64,000 bases of DNA. It comes from Caulobacter vibrioides (lineage in GTDB: Bacteria > Pseudomonadota > Alphaproteobacteria > Caulobacterales > Caulobacteraceae). The notes beneath the pieces were generated by a model, which saw only the letters and a list, made by a program, of their open reading frames with translations, was not told where the DNA came from and did no database searches. The DNA lies in the NCBI GenBank assembly GCA_001449105.1, contig LNIY01000073.1:124001-188000 (forward strand). The letters are read 5' to 3'. Below, piece by piece: positions 18,249 through 26,169 of this stretch. The position numbers and the translations under genes were made by a program. Position 1 is the first letter of the stretch, and each line of letters begins with the position of its first letter.

Positions 18249-21233
18249 GTGAGCGCCACCAGTGCGCCCGGGCTCGAACTCCACGAGCAAGGGGGCTGGA
18301 AGTTGTTGAAATTGAATCGCCGAACCTATGCCGGCACGGTCTCGGCTCTGGCGCTGTTGTCCTGGGGGGCGATGGCCCACGCGGCTCAGCAAGCCGAAGC
18401 GCCCGCGGCCGAGGGCGACGCCACCGTATCCGAAGTCGTCGTCACCGGTTCGCGGATCGCCTCGCGCGGTTTCACCCAGCCGACGCCGACCACCACCGTC
18501 ACCGCCGAGGACCTTGAAAAGGCCTCGCAGCCCAACGTCTTCCAGGCCATCGTCCAGATGCCGGCCCTGCAGGGCAGCACCGGCAAGACGGTCTTCGTCA
18601 ACAGCACCAGCAGCGGCATGCAGGGCCTGAGCTCGTTTAGCCTGCGCGGTCTTGGCCCCATCCGCACCCTGACCCTGCTGGACGGCCAGCGCGTCACGCC
18701 CGCCAACATCAACGGCGTCTCCGACGTCAGCCAGTTTCCGCAACTGCTGATCAAGCAGGTCGACGTGGTCACCGGCGGCGCCTCGGCCTCCTACGGTTCG
18801 GACGCCATCGGCGGCGTCGTCAACTTCGTCACCGACAAGACCTTCGAGGGCTTCAAGGCCCGTCTCGAAGGCGGCGAGAGCAAGTATCGCGACAACGACA
18901 CCTTCGTGGCCCAGGCCGCTTTCGGCGACGCCTTCATGGATGACCGCCTGCGCGTCATCGGCAGCGTCGAGTACAGCCGCGAGGCCGGCGTCCTGGCCGG
19001 CGGCTTCGGCGAGCAGCAGGCCGGCGGCCGCGACTGGTACGAGACGCCCGCCATCCAGGTGCGTCCGCTGGCCTCGACCACCGACGGCCTGCCGCAGTAC
19101 CGCGTCATCAAGGGCGCACAGCAGATCCAGTACGCCAAGTACGGCCTGATCACGAACGGTCCGCTGCAAGGCATCGCCTTCGGTCCGGGCGGCGCGCCCT
19201 ACCAGTTCCAGTACGGCTCGGGCGGCACGCCCAACGGCGCCGGCGGCGTTAGCGGCTGCTTCGCCCCGTTCTGCGTCGGCGGCGACCTGTCGGGCGGCAT
19301 CGGCGCCTCGCCGACCCTGGCCGCGCGCCTGAAACGAAAGGTCGCCTACGGCCGTGTCAGCTACAAGTGGGGTGACGACGACGAGATCTACCTGACCACC
19401 AACTTCGCCCAGGTGAACTCGCTGAACCAACCCAACGTCGGCGCCGAGCGCACGGGCCTCACCATCCAGTGCGAGAACCCGTTCGTGCCGGCCGCCATCC
19501 GCACGGCCTGCGCCAACAACAACATCACCAGCTTCCAGATGGGCACCAGCAACGGCGCCTTCGGTCCCATCGACGTCAACGTCAAGCGCGAGCAGGAACG
19601 CTTCGTGCTGGGCGCCAGCGGCAGCCGCGAGGTGCTGGGCACGTCGTGGAGCTATGACGCCTACTACGCCTACGGCGTGAACCGCATCAGCATCGACGTC
19701 GACAACATCACCCTGACGCCGCGCTACAACGCCGCCATCGACGCCATCGCCGGCCCGAACGGCACGGTGATCTGCCGCGATCCGATCGCTCGCGCCGCCG
19801 GCTGCGTGCCGCTGAACATCATCGGCAACGTGACCCAGGACCCGGCCGCCCTGGCCTACGTCATGCCCAAGAACGGGCCGCGCCAGCGTTCCAAGCAGAA
19901 CGAGTCCGTCGCCGCGTTCAACGTCACCGGCGAGCCCTTCCAGTCGTGGGCGGGCCCGGTGGCCATCGCCGCCGGCCTGGAATGGCGCGAGGAAAAGTAC
20001 CGGACCATCGGCGACCCCTACGGCGACGGCGCGACGGCCGACAACGGCTACACCGACGACTACAAGGCCGATCCGCTGCTGCGCCTGGCGGGCAACAACT
20101 GGTACGCCGGCAACTATCACGGCGGCCACGGCTCCTACAGCGTCACCGAAGGCTACCTCGAGGCCAACGTGCCGATCCTCCAGTCGGAGACCCTCGGCGA
20201 GGCCAACATCAACGGCGCGGTCCGCCAGACCAAGTACAGCACCTCGGGCAACGTCACGACCTGGAAGCTGGGCGGCGTCTGGAAGACCCCCGTGCAGGGC
20301 CTGCGCCTGCGGGCGGTTACCTCGCGCGACATCCGCGCCCCGAACCTGGGCGAGCTGTTCGCGCCGCCGGTGGTGACCAACGCCACCGTGCTCTATCGCG
20401 GCACGGCGGTGAACGTCCTCCAGGAGATCGTCGGCAACAGCAACCTGCGGCCCGAGATCGCCCGCAACACCGAGGTCGGCGTCGTCCTGGCCGAGCCGGC
20501 CTGGCTGCCGGGCTTCAGCTTCTCGGCCGACTATTTCGACATCAAGGTCGACGGCGCCATCAACTCGCTGGCCGCCCAGGACCTGGTCGACCTGTGCGTC
20601 GCCGGCAACCAGGAGATCTGCGGGGCGATGCTGCTGACCAGCACCCAGCCCAACACCAACTTCGTGCGGGTGCAGGCCTTCAACGTCGCCACCATGCGCA
20701 CCAAGGGCGTCGACCTGGAGGCGATCTACCGCAAGAACCTGGAAGACTGGGGCCTGCCCGGCACGCTGTCGATCCGGGCCCTGGCCACCCACGTCATGAG
20801 CTTCAAGACCACCTCGGGCGTGCTGGGCACGATCCCGGTCGAGAGCGCCGGCGTGAACCTGTCCAACACGCCCGACTGGAAGGCCACCTTCAGCCAGACC
20901 TGGGGGCTCGACCGCCTCAGCCTGACCCTCTACCAGCGCTGGATCAGCGACGGCGTCTACAACAACGAATACATCGAGTGCCAGACCAGCTGCCCGGTCT
21001 CGACCGTCCAGCACCGCACCATCGACAACAACAAGATGAAGGGCGCGACCTACGTCGACCTCGGCGGCACCTACGACGTCAACGACAACGTCACCGCCTA
21101 CTTCAAGGTCGACAACCTGTTCGACGAGGATCCGGTCGCCGCGCCGACCACCAACGTCAGCCCGGGCGTCAATCCCTACCTCTACGACACCATCGGCCGG
21201 ATGTACCGCGCGGGCGTTCGCCTGCGGTTCTGA
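18249..21233 (+). CDS. TonB-dependent receptor, carbohydrate/peptide type
   Basis: 994 residues from GTG 18249; a TTG at 18303 would give a more standard signal peptide (ending AMAHA) and follows a purine-rich GGGGGCTGGAAG. TonB box region VSEVVVTGSRIASRGF, plug (GLGPIRTLTLLDGQRVTPAN, GGASASYGSDAIGGVVNFVT) and a large barrel ending LRF. This long subtype is common for complex carbohydrates in Caulobacter and Xanthomonas. The following permease and GH20 genes suggest an aminosugar-containing oligomer as substrate. Confidence 0.92.
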   Translation: MSATSAPGLELHEQGGWKLLKLNRRTYAGTVSALALLSWGAMAHAAQQAEAPAAEGDATVSEVVVTGSRIASRGFTQPTPTTTVTAEDLEKASQPNVFQAIVQMPALQGSTGKTVFVNSTSSGMQGLSSFSLRGLGPIRTLTLLDGQRVTPANINGVSDVSQFPQLLIKQVDVVTGGASASYGSDAIGGVVNFVTDKTFEGFKARLEGGESKYRDNDTFVAQAAFGDAFMDDRLRVIGSVEYSREAGVLAGGFGEQQAGGRDWYETPAIQVRPLASTTDGLPQYRVIKGAQQIQYAKYGLITNGPLQGIAFGPGGAPYQFQYGSGGTPNGAGGVSGCFAPFCVGGDLSGGIGASPTLAARLKRKVAYGRVSYKWGDDDEIYLTTNFAQVNSLNQPNVGAERTGLTIQCENPFVPAAIRTACANNNITSFQMGTSNGAFGPIDVNVKREQERFVLGASGSREVLGTSWSYDAYYAYGVNRISIDVDNITLTPRYNAAIDAIAGPNGTVICRDPIARAAGCVPLNIIGNVTQDPAALAYVMPKNGPRQRSKQNESVAAFNVTGEPFQSWAGPVAIAAGLEWREEKYRTIGDPYGDGATADNGYTDDYKADPLLRLAGNNWYAGNYHGGHGSYSVTEGYLEANVPILQSETLGEANINGAVRQTKYSTSGNVTTWKLGGVWKTPVQGLRLRAVTSRDIRAPNLGELFAPPVVTNATVLYRGTAVNVLQEIVGNSNLRPEIARNTEVGVVLAEPAWLPGFSFSADYFDIKVDGAINSLAAQDLVDLCVAGNQEICGAMLLTSTQPNTNFVRVQAFNVATMRTKGVDLEAIYRKNLEDWGLPGTLSIRALATHVMSFKTTSGVLGTIPVESAGVNLSNTPDWKATFSQTWGLDRLSLTLYQRWISDGVYNNEYIECQTSCPVSTVQHRTIDNNKMKGATYVDLGGTYDVNDNVTAYFKVDNLFDEDPVAAPTTNVSPGVNPYLYDTIGRMYRAGVRLRF

Positions 21234-21244
21234 CCGCCAAGCTG

Positions 21245-21270
21245 GGGCGCGCTTCTGCGAGCGCGCCCTT
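21245..21270 (+). terminator. Terminator-like hairpin after the receptor
   Basis: GGGCGCGCT (21245-21253) and AGCGCGCCC (21260-21268) form a perfect 9-bp stem with a 6-base loop followed by TT, 11 bases beyond the receptor stop. It probably separates receptor transcription from the permease gene. Confidence 0.65.
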
Positions 21271-21351
21271 CACCGGCCGCGAAGCCACTCCCTCCCCGGT
21301 AAGCGGCCGGGCCTCAGCCCCAAGGCGGATCCCCTGCCTTGTCCGGCTTTA

Positions 21352-21391
21352 GATTCCCCGGCGCCACAAAACCCCACGGCGCCGGGGAATC
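21352..21391 (+). promoter_or_regulatory. 14-bp perfect-stem hairpin in the permease leader
   Basis: Arms at 21352-21365 and 21378-21391 are perfect inverted copies (GATTCCCCGGCGCC) around a 12-base loop and are followed by GCTCTTTCCTT. It ends 62 bases before the gntP-like ATG. It is either a second terminator for the receptor transcript or an attenuator of the permease. Confidence 0.6.
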
Positions 21392-21453
21392 GCTCTTTCC
21401 TTCCCGCAGCGGAGCGAAACGTCGCCCGCATGCTCTAGGGTGGTGGTTCGGTC

Positions 21454-22785
21454 ATGATGGTGCTCGCCGTTGTCGCGCTGATCGCGCTGCTGGTCGTGCT
21501 GATCGCCTGGGGCAAGGTTCCGCCGTTCCTGGCCTTCCTGGTCGTGGCGCTGGGCGGGGCTGTGCTGTTCGGCATGCCGCTGGCCCAGATCCCCAAGTCC
21601 CTGGAGAAGGGCGTCGGCGACATGCTCGGCGGCCTGGTGGCCATCATCTGCCTGGGCGCCATGTTCGGCCGCGCCATCGCCGACAGTGGAGCCGCCCGGA
21701 GCATCGCCCGCGCCCTGATCGACGCCGTCGGCCTGCGCTTCATCCTGCTGGCCATGGCCATGACCGGCCTGATCGTCGGCATCCCGCTGTTCTACAGCGT
21801 CGGCTTCGTGGTCATGATCCCGCTGATCTTCTCGATCGCCAAGCGGGCGAACCTGCCGCCGGTCTATGTCGGCCTGCCGCTGCTGTCGGGCCTTTCGGTG
21901 GCCCACGGCTACCTGCCGCCGCACCCGTCGCCGGCCGCACTCGTCACCCTGTTCGGCGCCGACACGGGCCTTACCCTCGGCTACGGCCTGATCGTCAGCA
22001 TCGCCGCCCTGATGGCCGGCGGCCCGCTGCTGACCCTGGTGCTCAAGCGGGTGAACCTGCTGCCGCTGGGCGGCCCGGCCGCGGACTCGCCCTTCGCCGC
22101 CGAGGAGGCCCCGGACGCCAAGGCGCCCGGGCCGATCAACAGCTTCACGACCGCGCTGCTGCCGGTGGTGCTGATCGCCGCCACCACGGCGCTGCTGGTG
22201 GCCTTCAAGAACCCGTCGCCGACCCACGACCTGATCGGCTTCGTCGGCCATCCCGCCGTCGTCCTGACCCTGTGCCTGATCTACGCCACCTTCAGCCTGG
22301 GCGTGCTGCGCGGGATCGGGGTTCCCGTGCAGATGCAGCGCTATGGCGAGGCCCTCAAGGACGTCGCCTCGATCCTGCTGATCCTGGCCGGGGCCGGGGC
22401 GCTCAAGCAGGTGTTCGTCGACAGCGGCGTCAGCGCCACGCTCGGCGGCTGGCTGGGTTCGTTGCCGCTGCACCCGCTGGTGCTGGGCTGGCTGATCGCC
22501 ATGGTCATCCGCGTCGCCCTCGGCTCGGCCACGATCGCGGGCCTCACCGCCGCCGGCCTGATCCAGCCTCTGATGGCGACCACCGGCGTCGATCCCAACC
22601 TGATGGTGCTGGCCATCGGTGCCGGCAGCCTGATGTTCTCGCATGTCAACGACCCGGGCTTCTGGCTGTTCAAGGAGTATTTCGGCCTGTCGCTGAAAGA
22701 AACCCTGCTGTCCTGGACGGTGATGGAGAGCGTGGTCGGGATCGTCGGGCTGATCTGCGTGCTGGGGCTCAGCCTTGTCGTCTGA
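21454..22785 (+). CDS. GntP-family H+ symporter (gluconate/D-serine type)
   Basis: 443 residues, about 12 membrane helices. GntP-family landmarks are GVGDMLGGLVAIICLGAMFG, HGYLPPHPSPAALV and SHVNDPGFWLFKEYFGL. Members carry gluconate and other sugar acids; DsdX of the same family carries D-serine. With a D-amino acid operon and a GH20 enzyme nearby, a D-amino acid or aminosugar acid is a reasonable guess. Tandem ATGs at 21454 and 21457; overlaps the next gene by 11 bases. Confidence 0.9.
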   Translation: MMVLAVVALIALLVVLIAWGKVPPFLAFLVVALGGAVLFGMPLAQIPKSLEKGVGDMLGGLVAIICLGAMFGRAIADSGAARSIARALIDAVGLRFILLAMAMTGLIVGIPLFYSVGFVVMIPLIFSIAKRANLPPVYVGLPLLSGLSVAHGYLPPHPSPAALVTLFGADTGLTLGYGLIVSIAALMAGGPLLTLVLKRVNLLPLGGPAADSPFAAEEAPDAKAPGPINSFTTALLPVVLIAATTALLVAFKNPSPTHDLIGFVGHPAVVLTLCLIYATFSLGVLRGIGVPVQMQRYGEALKDVASILLILAGAGALKQVFVDSGVSATLGGWLGSLPLHPLVLGWLIAMVIRVALGSATIAGLTAAGLIQPLMATTGVDPNLMVLAIGAGSLMFSHVNDPGFWLFKEYFGLSLKETLLSWTVMESVVGIVGLICVLGLSLVV

Positions 22786-23404
22786 TCGCGCCATTCATCG
22801 TCGCGGCCTGCTGGCCGGCGCGACGGCCGCCCTGGTGGCCACGCCCGCAATGGCCCGCGCCGCCGACGGCTGGTCCTGGCTGAACGCGCCCGACACCTGG
22901 GCCTGGAACGACGGGACCCTGGCCTGCGAGGCCAAGGCCGGAACCGACTTCTGGCGGCGCACGGCCGGCGGCCCGCTGATCGACAACGGCCACTTCTGGT
23001 TCCGCCGCCAGTCCGGCGACTTCGAGATGACCGCTACCCTGGCCGGCGACTACGCCGCCGACGCCGACCAGACCGGCCTGATGCTGCGCCTGGCCCCCGA
23101 CCTCTGGATGAAGACCGGGGTCGAGCGTCTGGGCGGCGCGCTTCACTCGGCCACCGTCTTCACCCGCGACTGGTCGGACGGCTCGTCGCTGGTCATCCCC
23201 ACCGCGTCGGCCGTACGGGTCAAGCTGCGCCGCTCGGGCCAGACCCTGTTCTGCGCCCATGCGATAGGCGAGGGGGCCTTCGTCGACACGCGGCTTGCCC
23301 ACCTGCCGATGCCGGACACGGTCGACCTCGGCGTCATGGCCGCCTCGCCGGCCGGCAAGGGCTTCGAAGCCCGGATTTCCAACATAACGATCAAGAGCCT
23401 CTGA
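22775..23404 (+). CDS. DUF1349 (concanavalin-like) secreted protein
   Basis: 209 residues from a TTG that overlaps gntP. The N-terminus HRRGLLAGATAALVATPAMA looks like a Tat signal, cut near residue 28. The remainder has the DUF1349 pattern (GHFWFRRQSGDFEMTATL, DQTGLMLRL, VFTRDWSDGSSL), a beta-sandwich seen next to glycan enzymes. It may bind a glycan in the periplasm. No catalytic function is claimed. Start codon uncertain. Confidence 0.75.
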   Translation: MSSDRAIHRRGLLAGATAALVATPAMARAADGWSWLNAPDTWAWNDGTLACEAKAGTDFWRRTAGGPLIDNGHFWFRRQSGDFEMTATLAGDYAADADQTGLMLRLAPDLWMKTGVERLGGALHSATVFTRDWSDGSSLVIPTASAVRVKLRRSGQTLFCAHAIGEGAFVDTRLAHLPMPDTVDLGVMAASPAGKGFEARISNITIKSL

Positions 23405-23427
23405 GAAGAGGCCGCTGGGAGCTGACC

Positions 23428-25740
23428 ATGCCTTTGTCCCTTCGACCCGCCCTGGCCGCCGTCGCGCTCGCCGCCTTGCTGCCCGCGCCGGCCCTGGCCG
23501 CCCAGGCCTTCGCCGTCACCCCGGCCCCCGCCAAGATCGCGCCGGCGCAAGGTTCGCTGACCCTGCGCGCCGGCGACGCGGTCTGGATCGCGGCCGGCGA
23601 CGCCGAGGCCCGGGGCGCGGCCCAGTGGCTGGTCGACACCCTGGCGGCCACGCGCGGCGTGCGCCTGGTGATCAAGGAGGGCGAGCCGACCGGTTCCGGC
23701 GGCGTGGTGCTGTCGCGCGGTGGTCCGCCGGGCGAGGCCTACGCCCTGGACGTCTCTTCCCAGCGCGCCCAGATCCACGCCAAGGACAAGGCGGGCCTGT
23801 TCTACGGCGCGGTGTCGCTGTGGCAGCTGGCGGGCCCCGCACAAGGCAAGGACAAGGCCGGCGCGCCGGTCCGCGTGCAGGCCGTGCGCATCGAGGACGC
23901 TCCGCGCTTCTCCTGGCGGGGCCTGATGCTGGACAGCACCCGCCACTACCAGAGCCTGCCGACGATCAGGCGGATCATCGACGGCATGGCCAGCCTGAAG
24001 CTCAACACCCTGCACTGGCATCTGACCGACGACCAGGGCTGGCGGCTGGAGATCAAGAAGTACCCCAACCTGACCGACCACGGCGCCTGGCGGCGTCCGG
24101 CCGGGGCGGCGGGCTACAAGGCCTCGGGCGAGGAGGTCCGCTACGGCGGCTTCTACACCCAGGATCAGGCGCGCGAGATCGTCGCCTACGCGGCCGCCCG
24201 CAGCATCGTCGTCGTGCCCGAGATCGAGATGCCGGGCCACGCCCAGGCGGCGATCTCCAGCTATCCTAAGCTGGGCACGCGCCCGGCCGCCGATCGGGTC
24301 ATGGCCGACTGGGGCGTCTATCCGGACATCTTCAACGTCGATGACGAAACCTTCGCCTTCCTGGAGGACGTGCTCGACGAGGTGATGGCGATCTTCCCGT
24401 CGGAATACATCCACGTCGGCGGCGACGAGGCGCTGAAGGCCCAATGGGAGGCCAGCCCGAAGATCCAGGCGCGCATGAAGGAACTGGGCCTGGCCGACGA
24501 GCACGCCCTGCAGAGCTACTTCATCCAGCGCATCGAAAAGCATCTCAACGCCAAGGGGCGCCGCCTGGTCGGCTGGGACGAGATCCTGGAGGGCGGTCTC
24601 GCCCCCAACGCCACGGTCATGTCCTGGCGCGGCCTGGAGGGCGCGGTCGCCGCCGCCCGGCAAGGCCACGACACGGTGCTGGCGCCGGGGCCGGTTCTCT
24701 ATTTCGACCATCGCCAGAGCACCTCGCCCGACGAGCCGCCCGGCCGCGGCAAGCTCTCGACGCTGAAGACCGTCTACGCCTTCGACGCCGAGCCGTCCGA
24801 GCTGACGCCCGAGCAGCACAAGCATGTGCTGGGCATGCAGGCCACGATGTTCAGCGAGCATATCCGCACCGACGAGCGGGCCGTGACTATGCTGTTCCCG
24901 CGCCTGGCGGCCCTGGCCGAGAACGCCTGGACCCCGCGCGACAAGCAGGGCTGGGCGGGCTTCGAGGATCGCCTGCCGGCCACCCTCGGCCGCCTGTCGG
25001 ACCTGGGTCTCGCCTACGACACCGTGCCGTTCGAGCCGCAGGCCGCCTTCGACTGGCCCAAGGGCTCGGAGATCGGCGCCAGCCTCGACACCGGCCTGCA
25101 GGTCGGCGAGGTGCGCTACACCACCGACGGCTCCGAGCCGACGGCGGCCTCGCCGCGCTACGCCGCGCCGCTGAAGCTGCGAGCCGGGGCGCAACTTAAG
25201 GCCCGCACCTTCCAGGGCCAGCATCCGCTGGGCCGCGTGCGCGCCTGGACCGTCACCGCCGATACCGCGCTTACCCGCCGCTCGCACCAGATGACCCGCT
25301 GCACCGAGGGCCTGATCCTCAATCTCGAGGACGATGGGGCGAACGAAAAGGGCGAGCGCGCCACCTTCCTGCTCGACATCCTCAACCCGTGCTGGATCTG
25401 GAAGGACGCCGACCTGTCGGCGGGCGCCAAGCTGACCGTCACCGTCGGCCAGCTGCCCTACAATTTCCAGCTGGGCAACAAGCTGGAGCCGCTGCCGGTG
25501 CGGCCGCCCTCGCGTCCCGAGGGCGAGTTGGAGGTGCGCTTCGGCTGCAAGGGGCCGCGCCTGGCGACCGTGCCGCTGACGCAGGCGGCCAAGAACTCGG
25601 CGCTGACCGAGATCGTCGTCGACGTCCCGCCGCGCGGCCAGGGCGACATCTGCTTCACCTTCGCCAGCAAGGCCATCGAGCCGATGTGGGCCGTGCACAG
25701 CGTGCGTATCACGCCGGGCGTGGTGGCGAAGATTGATTGA
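23428..25740 (+). CDS. GH20 beta-N-acetylhexosaminidase
   Basis: 770 residues. Signal peptide to about 25 (PAPALA). GH20b domain at about 30-155, then the catalytic TIM barrel at about 160-500, with FSWRGLMLDSTRHY, LHWHLTDDQGW and the catalytic Asp333-Glu334 in HVGGDEALKAQW. A chitobiase-type C-terminal domain (YTTDGSEPTAASPRYA) and an extra beta domain to residue 770 follow. It releases terminal GlcNAc/GalNAc from oligomers in the periplasm or at the surface. Fourth in the receptor-permease-DUF1349 series, 23 bases after the previous stop. Confidence 0.95.
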   Translation: MPLSLRPALAAVALAALLPAPALAAQAFAVTPAPAKIAPAQGSLTLRAGDAVWIAAGDAEARGAAQWLVDTLAATRGVRLVIKEGEPTGSGGVVLSRGGPPGEAYALDVSSQRAQIHAKDKAGLFYGAVSLWQLAGPAQGKDKAGAPVRVQAVRIEDAPRFSWRGLMLDSTRHYQSLPTIRRIIDGMASLKLNTLHWHLTDDQGWRLEIKKYPNLTDHGAWRRPAGAAGYKASGEEVRYGGFYTQDQAREIVAYAAARSIVVVPEIEMPGHAQAAISSYPKLGTRPAADRVMADWGVYPDIFNVDDETFAFLEDVLDEVMAIFPSEYIHVGGDEALKAQWEASPKIQARMKELGLADEHALQSYFIQRIEKHLNAKGRRLVGWDEILEGGLAPNATVMSWRGLEGAVAAARQGHDTVLAPGPVLYFDHRQSTSPDEPPGRGKLSTLKTVYAFDAEPSELTPEQHKHVLGMQATMFSEHIRTDERAVTMLFPRLAALAENAWTPRDKQGWAGFEDRLPATLGRLSDLGLAYDTVPFEPQAAFDWPKGSEIGASLDTGLQVGEVRYTTDGSEPTAASPRYAAPLKLRAGAQLKARTFQGQHPLGRVRAWTVTADTALTRRSHQMTRCTEGLILNLEDDGANEKGERATFLLDILNPCWIWKDADLSAGAKLTVTVGQLPYNFQLGNKLEPLPVRPPSRPEGELEVRFGCKGPRLATVPLTQAAKNSALTEIVVDVPPRGQGDICFTFASKAIEPMWAVHSVRITPGVVAKID

Positions 25741-25747
25741 AGGCTAG

Positions 25748-25780
25748 CTCGTCATCCCGGGCGAGGGCCGGGATGACGAG
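25748..25780 (+). terminator. 13-bp hairpin after the hexosaminidase
   Basis: CTCGTCATCCCGG (25748-25760) and CCGGGATGACGAG (25768-25780) pair perfectly around GCGAGGG, 8 bases after the stop. No T-run. The GTCATCCCGG arm resembles dispersed alphaproteobacterial REP-like palindromes, here perhaps doubling as a terminator. Confidence 0.6.
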
Positions 25781-25838
25781 CGCCCGGAGACGCCGGGGAG
25801 GGGGCCGCGGCGTCTCCAAGCTTGCGCCGTCCTCGGTT

Positions 25839-25982
25839 GGATCGACATTCAAGGTTCGAGCGTGGTCCTCGTCCTTCGACAAGCTCAGGATGAGGACCAT
25901 TTACAGGCCGAGATCGCAGAAAAAACCTCATCCTGAGCCTGTCGAAGGACGAGGTTTTCGTCTCAGATTTGAATGTCGATCC
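25839..25982. repeat. Nested inverted-repeat element 1 (MITE/REP-like)
   Basis: Outer 14-bp perfect inverted repeats GGATCGACATTCAA (25839-25852) and its reverse complement (25969-25982) enclose an inner pair of 29-base arms (25867-25895 and 25926-25954) that match with one mismatch. The inner arms contain GTCCTTCGACAAGCTCAGGA, a sequence type dispersed in alphaproteobacterial genomes. No coding capacity. Confidence 0.75.
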
Positions 25983-25993
25983 GACCTAGGGCC

Positions 25994-26165
25994 GATCGAC
26001 ATTCATCGACAGCCGCCCCTCTAATCCGTCCTTCCCCGCGAAGGCGGGGACCCAAGCGGAGGTTGCGGGTCGTTCGCGGCCGCGCCGCCTCCTGAAATGC
26101 AGCTTGGATCCCCGCCTTCGCGGGGAAACTCGGTGAGACGCGACCAGAACGACTGAATGTCGATC
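25994..26165. repeat. Nested inverted-repeat element 2 sharing the same termini
   Basis: GATCGACATTCA (25994-26005) and TGAATGTCGATC (26154-26165) are perfect inverted copies of the same terminal sequence as element 1. They enclose a different inner pair of 26-base arms (26032-26057 and 26102-26127, one mismatch) built on CCCCGCGAAGGCGGGGA. The element ends 4 bases before the stop codon of the convergent zinc receptor gene. Confidence 0.75.
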
Positions 26166-26169
26166 CGTC

